Part shown: positions 60,396 to 64,000 of the stretch, piece after piece
Layout of the letters: each line of letters begins with the position of its first letter
Position numbering within the stretch: position 1 is the stretch's first letter
DNA from: Actinacidiphila glaucinigra
GTDB lineage: Bacteria > Actinomycetota > Actinomycetes > Streptomycetales > Streptomycetaceae
Assembly: GCF_900188405.1 (NCBI RefSeq)
Contig: NZ_FZOF01000013.1
Coordinates: 124,001-188,000, forward strand
Length of the DNA: 64,000 bases
Reading direction: 5' to 3'
Position numbers and translations under genes: made by a program
The notes under the pieces: generated by a model
Database searches by the model: none
The model's input: the letters and a program-made list of their open reading frames with translations, nothing else
What the model was told of the DNA's origin: nothing

Positions 60396-61244
60396 TCAGT
60401 CGCGGAGGAAGTCCAGGGCCTGCTGCACGAACGTCTCGTGGTACTGGAAGATGCCGCCGTGGCCGGAGTCGGGGTAGACAGCGAGCCTCGCGTCGGGAAG
60501 CAGCTCGGCGAGGCGGAGGGTGCAGGCCGCTGTGGGCCACATCGTGTCGTTGTCGCCGTTGACGACGAGTGCGGGCTGCTTGACGGCTGCCAGGCCGGCC
60601 GGCGAGGTGTCCTGCTCCCACGTGGTGAGCGCGGCGAGCTGGGCGCCGATGGCCTCGTTGGAGATCGGGGTGTCGCGGTCATCGGCGGTGCGCTGGTCCA
60701 GACGGGCGAGGAAGGAGTCCGCGGCTGCCTGGCTGGCCGACGACGGTTCGAAGAACAAGAAGTGCTTGGGGTGCTTGCCCAGCTCGGTCGCCTTCTGAAT
60801 GGCCGTCTGGAGCGTGGCGCCGGTGGCAGCCGGGCCCTGGGCGCCGGCGGGCGCGGTGGCGGCCAGGATGATCCGGCGGACGCGCTCGGGGTACTGCTGG
60901 GCGACGACCTGGGCGACGATGCCGCCCAGGGAGTAGCCGAGCAGGTCGACCGTGTCCAGGCCGAGGGCGTCCAGGAAGGCGACGGTGTCGTCGGCCATCG
61001 CCTCGAAGGTGTCCGGGGTGGTCCCGCCGGAGCGGCCGACTCCGCGCAGGTCGACCATGATGACGCGGCGTTCGGCTGCCAGGCCGTCGACGACGGCGGG
61101 GTCCCAGTCGTCCAGCACCGCGGTGACGTGGTGCAGGAGGACCAGCGGAACGCCCTCGCCCGTGCCCACCTCGCGGTAGGCGAACGGGGTCCCTGCGACG
61201 TCAACGGTCCTGGTCGGAGCAGAAGTTGCGGTTGCTGCGGACAT
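60396..61244 (-). CDS. alpha/beta hydrolase
   Basis: A 282-residue alpha/beta hydrolase. ATG 61244 (MSAATATSAP) has an aaggac site; the frame is open to 61346 through the promoter. The oxyanion region is VPLVLLHHVTAVLDDWD (HH in place of HG), the nucleophile elbow is LLGYSLGGIVAQVVAQ (Ser in GYSLGG), and the acid and base are in VVNGDNDTMWP and PDSGHGGIFQYHE. The family includes haloperoxidase-like and pimeloyl-ester-type hydrolases. Its promoter region is shared with copy 2 of the duplicated operator block, so it is probably co-regulated with the esterase. Confidence 0.9.
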   Translation of the reverse strand: MSAATATSAPTRTVDVAGTPFAYREVGTGEGVPLVLLHHVTAVLDDWDPAVVDGLAAERRVIMVDLRGVGRSGGTTPDTFEAMADDTVAFLDALGLDTVDLLGYSLGGIVAQVVAQQYPERVRRIILAATAPAGAQGPAATGATLQTAIQKATELGKHPKHFLFFEPSSASQAAADSFLARLDQRTADDRDTPISNEAIGAQLAALTTWEQDTSPAGLAAVKQPALVVNGDNDTMWPTAACTLRLAELLPDARLAVYPDSGHGGIFQYHETFVQQALDFLRD

Positions 61245-61335
61245 GGTGGAGTCCTTCCCTCGCACTCGATGCCGGCGGGCCTGCCTGACATCCGTAAAGT
61301 GGCGCTCGTTTATATAACGAATTCCGATGTCGAGC

Positions 61336-61430
61336 CAAACTTTCATTCAGTGAAAGTTTTTTGCCGCCCGCCGGTCCGGAGGTAGCATACGGACATTCGC
61401 ATTCCGATTGGGAGCAGAGCCGGGCTTCAG
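61336..61430 (+). promoter_or_regulatory. duplicated operator-promoter block, copy 2 (orphan)
   Basis: Reading plus: AAACTTTCA-TTCAG-TGAAAGTTT (61337-61359, 9-bp perfect arms), then TTGCCG, 16 bases, TAGCAT, then a relic of the esterase start (gagccgggcttcag) in which the ATG of copy 1 is lost (ccgattggg). The promoter points plus, toward the hydrolase at 61758, but ~330 bases away. The same palindrome lies upstream of the minus-strand hydrolase at 61244. Confidence 0.8.
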
Positions 61431-61757
61431 CGAGTTTTGTGCACAGCAGTGGCGGCTGATTGAAGTGTGATTGCTGGAGGACTTTTTCGAGGAAAAGCCA
61501 TCCCCTTCCCTGATCGGACGCGAGCGCCGACCCACGTGGCGGGCGGCCGGGTCCGCGACAGGCGAAAGACCCATCCCTGATGAAAGGTGGAGCTCCACCT
61601 GCGTCCCCTGACGAAACCCGGCCGGGGCATCTTCGTCACGGTGCCGCTTGTCCAGCTATGCGAAGTGAACTCATCGAACACCCGCTGATATCGGCCTCGG
61701 CCGCCCTGTGATCGGCGCGGCCCGCCTGATCCCTCTGCCTACCCGAAAGCCTTTTTC
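61431..61757. other. gap with a 16-bp palindrome AGGTGGAGCTCCACCT
   Basis: No gene is supported. A perfect palindrome AGGTGGAGCTCCACCT lies at 61585-61600. This is the region where a second esterase copy would be expected behind promoter copy 2, but I see no esterase coding left. Confidence 0.45.
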
Positions 61758-62450
61758 ATGTCACTTCCGGCTCTGCTCCTCGTCCATGGTGCCTGGCACG
61801 ACTCCCCCGCCTGGCAGCACCTTGCCTCGTGTCTCCCCGATGTGGACGTGAGGACCGTTCGCCTGCCGAGTACCGGGGAGGACCCAGAACTCCTCGGGGA
61901 CCTGTACGAGGATTCGGCTCGCATCGAAGCCGTCCTGGAGGAAATCGGAGGACCGGCGGTGGTCCTCGGCCATTCCTACGGGGGAGCGCCCGTGTCGCAG
62001 ACGCCGGCGAGGCCCGGCATCGTGCGGGTGATCTACCTGGCAGCGATGATGCAGGACGTCGGTGACACGGTGCTGACACCGACGGGAGGCGTCCATCCCC
62101 CGTACTGGGACGTCCATGAAAGAGAAGGCGACCGTCCGGGCTGCTTCGGCGTGTCCGATCCGGTGGAAGTGCTGTACAACGGCGTCGACCCACAACTGGC
62201 GGAGTCCGTCGCGGCGACTCTGCGCAAGCAATCCCTCGCTTCGGTCACCCAGCCTCTCACCCGGGCCATCTGGCACGACGTGCCGAGCTCCTACATCGTC
62301 TGCGAGCGGGACCGCGCGATTCCTGCCGCGTTCCAGTACTCCATGGCCCGGCAAGCCGAACGCGTGCGTCTGATGGACAGCGGGCACTCGCCGTTCCTCT
62401 CGCACCCGGTGGAACTGGCCCGCCTGATCCGCGAGGAGATGGCCGGCTGA
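61758..62450 (+). CDS. alpha/beta hydrolase (small, MenH/EstC-like)
   Basis: A 230-residue soluble alpha/beta hydrolase. The oxyanion motif is LLVHGAWHDSPAWQ, the nucleophile elbow is VVLGHSYGGAPVSQT (Ser ~73), and the late Asp/His are in CERDRAIPAAFQY and MDSGHSPFLSHP. The short cap and HGAWH opening fit the family of plant-hydroxynitrile-lyase/esterase-like enzymes (AB_hydrolase_6), often annotated as salicylate-esterase-like. ATG 61758 has no strong ribosome site (gcctttttc). It lies downstream of promoter copy 2 of the duplicated block. Confidence 0.88.
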   Translation: MSLPALLLVHGAWHDSPAWQHLASCLPDVDVRTVRLPSTGEDPELLGDLYEDSARIEAVLEEIGGPAVVLGHSYGGAPVSQTPARPGIVRVIYLAAMMQDVGDTVLTPTGGVHPPYWDVHEREGDRPGCFGVSDPVEVLYNGVDPQLAESVAATLRKQSLASVTQPLTRAIWHDVPSSYIVCERDRAIPAAFQYSMARQAERVRLMDSGHSPFLSHPVELARLIREEMAG

Positions 62451-62527
62451 AAAGCCGTGCGATGGGCGTCGGCACGACCGGCGCCGCCCTGGCAGCCCCT
62501 CCACGGCGACGCACGGTGTGTCTCCTT

Positions 62528-64000
62528 CTACGTTGCTTCGCGTTGCGGGATGTGTTCGGCCCAGATGGTTTTGCCCTGTGGATGGTGGCGGGCGCCCCAG
62601 CGGCAGGTGAGTTGGGCGACGATGAACAGGCCCCGGCCGCTTTCGTCGAGGGTGCGGGCGCGGCGCAGGTGGGGGGTGGTGGTGCTGCCGTCGGTGACTT
62701 CGCAGGTGAGACGGGTGTCGCAGCGGATCAGGCGGAGATGCACCGGTGGCTGGGAGTGGCGGATGGCGTTGGTGACCAGTTCGCTGACGATCAGGACGGC
62801 GGTGGGGGCGGCCTCGTCCAGGCCCCATGCCGCAAGCTGGGCAGTGACATGTTCGCGCGCGACGGAGACCGCCGCTGGATCGGCGGTGAGGTCCCACGAC
62901 GCCACGGTGGTCGTGTCGAGTGTGCGGGTTCGCGCGGCGAGCACGCGTAGTTGACGGGGGCCACCCTCCGCCGCAAGGGCCCTCAGGGCCGTATGGCAGG
63001 TGGCCGCGAGCGAGGACTGCGGCTCGATGCGTCGTTCGCGCACGGTGGATTCATCGGTCCTGGTCCTGGTCCCGGCCCCGGTCCCGGACCCGGTTGGCTT
63101 TGGCGAGTGCGTGTGCAGCAGGAGCACGCTGCCTCTGCCGAGCCGGATCTCCGCGGTCGTGACATGTGCTCGTGCGCGTCCGAGTGGTGTTCCGGGGGGC
63201 AGGTCGACAGCGATGGTCACACCTTCGGGGCTGATGACGATGGGCGCGGGGTGGCCGGCGCAGGCGAGGGTGCAGTCTGCCGTGACGGGGTCGTAGATCG
63301 CGTACAGGCAGCTTGCCGTGACGTCGTGGGCGGCGTCGTCCGGTTGCAGCCGGTGGAGGACGTCCTGGAGATGGATGAGCGTCTCGTCCGGTCGCATGTC
63401 CATGTCCGCCAGCGTTCGTACCGCGACGCGGAGTTCGGGCACCAGAGTGGGGGCCGGCTCTCCGTCTTCGGTCACGCTGCCGGCGACCAGCGCCACCCGG
63501 GCTCCGGACAGGGGGATCGCGTCCAGCCAATGGGCCTGTGGCCTTCCGTCGTCGGCCCGGCCGTATGCGAGTTCCACGGCTGCCGGTTGCGGCAGGCGCC
63601 CGGGCGGTGGTCCCTCGGCGAGCAGGGAAGCGCACAGATCACCGGCGTCCTGACGTGGTGCAGAGGCGATACGGCCCGTCGCCTCACCGCTCGGGGCAGG
63701 TACGGCGAAGGCGCACCTCGCCTTCTGGCGGATCCGGACTCGGCAGATGACCAGACTCATTCCCAGGGACAGGAAGGCCGCGGTGACGACAACCGTCCGG
63801 CCGCCCTCCGACACGCCTGGAATGGCGAAACCGTAGATGGCCACACTGGTCGCCAGCGTGGAGGCTCCGAAGATCAGGGTGTGCCTGAGGGGCAGCAGGG
63901 CTGCCGCCATCACGGGTGTCAGCACCAAGTAGTCCGACCAGCGGACCAAGCCCACTGCGGAGGCCTTCAGTTGCAGTGCGCAGGCCGCGGCGAGATAGAC
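62528..64000 (-). CDS. SpoIIE-like protein with degenerate phosphatase and GHKL ATPase domain (5' end outside the window)
   Basis: At least 490 residues; the frame is open through the right edge. N-terminal membrane helices (VYLAAACALQLK, LVLTPVMAAALLPLRHTLIF, VVVTAAFLSLGMSLVICRV) lead to a PP2C-like domain. Compared with the homologue at 52828, GGDWFD is here AHWLDA, GDVVGHG is GSVTEDG, and the CDDTTLLL motif is lost, so the metal ligands are gone, although IPLSGARVALV and RVAVRTLADMDMRPDETLIH LQD are kept. The GHKL domain is intact (IVSELVTNAIRHS, DESGRGLFIVAQL). It is probably a membrane-bound pseudophosphatase-kinase of a partner-switch system. Confidence 0.85.
   Translation of the reverse strand, partial: VYLAAACALQLKASAVGLVRWSDYLVLTPVMAAALLPLRHTLIFGASTLATSVAIYGFAIPGVSEGGRTVVVTAAFLSLGMSLVICRVRIRQKARCAFAVPAPSGEATGRIASAPRQDAGDLCASLLAEGPPPGRLPQPAAVELAYGRADDGRPQAHWLDAIPLSGARVALVAGSVTEDGEPAPTLVPELRVAVRTLADMDMRPDETLIHLQDVLHRLQPDDAAHDVTASCLYAIYDPVTADCTLACAGHPAPIVISPEGVTIAVDLPPGTPLGRARAHVTTAEIRLGRGSVLLLHTHSPKPTGSGTGAGTRTRTDESTVRERRIEPQSSLAATCHTALRALAAEGGPRQLRVLAARTRTLDTTTVASWDLTADPAAVSVAREHVTAQLAAWGLDEAAPTAVLIVSELVTNAIRHSQPPVHLRLIRCDTRLTCEVTDGSTTTPHLRRARTLDESGRGLFIVAQLTCRWGARHHPQGKTIWAEHIPQREAT

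Overview
This is a high-GC actinobacterial chromosome segment, almost certainly from a Streptomyces species. The evidence is the very high third-position GC, frequent GTG starts, GTGA/ATGA start-stop overlaps, TANNNT -10 boxes placed directly before start codons, Tat and lipoprotein exports, SpoIIE-type phosphatases, and a CUT1 sugar importer with no ATPase gene of its own. There are no rRNA or tRNA genes, CRISPR arrays or intact mobile elements. The mix of regulators, hydrolases, redox enzymes and decaying genes suggests accessory rather than core chromosome.

Layout. 0-2 kb: a NarL-type two-component pair (regulator cut by the left edge) and a DUF6223-like membrane protein, ending in a 19-bp-stem terminator. 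2-9.3 kb: a secreted GH95-like glycosidase, a small conserved protein, a secreted glycine-rich repeat protein, a Tat-exported epoxide-hydrolase-like enzyme, a relic of a subtilase N-terminus and a PLDc_N membrane protein. 9.3-17.3 kb: a broken CocE-type esterase, a LacI repressor and a four-gene operon (solute-binding lipoprotein, two permeases, six-hairpin glycosidase). Near-identical LacI-like operators lie before the operon and before the broken esterase. 17.4-21.8 kb: a DUF4239 protein, an LmrA/YxaF-type TetR with an amidase, and an HxlR regulator with a DUF302-like protein; both regulator-target pairs have visible operators. 22.3-25.7 kb: a large secreted subtilase behind a leader that is duplicated at 52.5 kb. 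25.9-28.6 kb: a second two-component pair divergent from an HdeD-like membrane protein. 28.8-33.5 kb: a phosphotransferase, then small immunity-type genes (DUF4265-like, SUKH/SMI1 and unknowns) with gene fragments and an IS256-family transposase relic. 33.6-40.1 kb: an MFS exporter plus Old Yellow Enzyme pair facing an AKR-SDR-SDR-TetR operon.

40.8-56.6 kb is rich in regulation: two multidomain SpoIIE phosphatases, three ECF sigma factors related by NTF2/SnoaL-type tails or their loss, and a MalT-like LuxR ATPase. Between them lies a redox cluster (NmrA-like, carboxymuconolactone decarboxylase, RraA-like, RidA, quinone oxidoreductase). Two of its transcription units carry the same promoter-like string, TGTCACA-N16-GGTCATAG, close to the known ECF41 promoter, so I read it as an ECF41-type regulon.

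56.8-64 kb: a leaderless SDR gene, a carboxylesterase, a RidA protein, two alpha/beta hydrolases and a SpoIIE-like protein cut by the right edge. That last protein has lost the phosphatase metal-binding motifs but keeps its GHKL ATPase domain. The esterase promoter with its palindromic operator is duplicated, inverted, 2 kb away; the second copy has lost its gene and now serves a divergent hydrolase.
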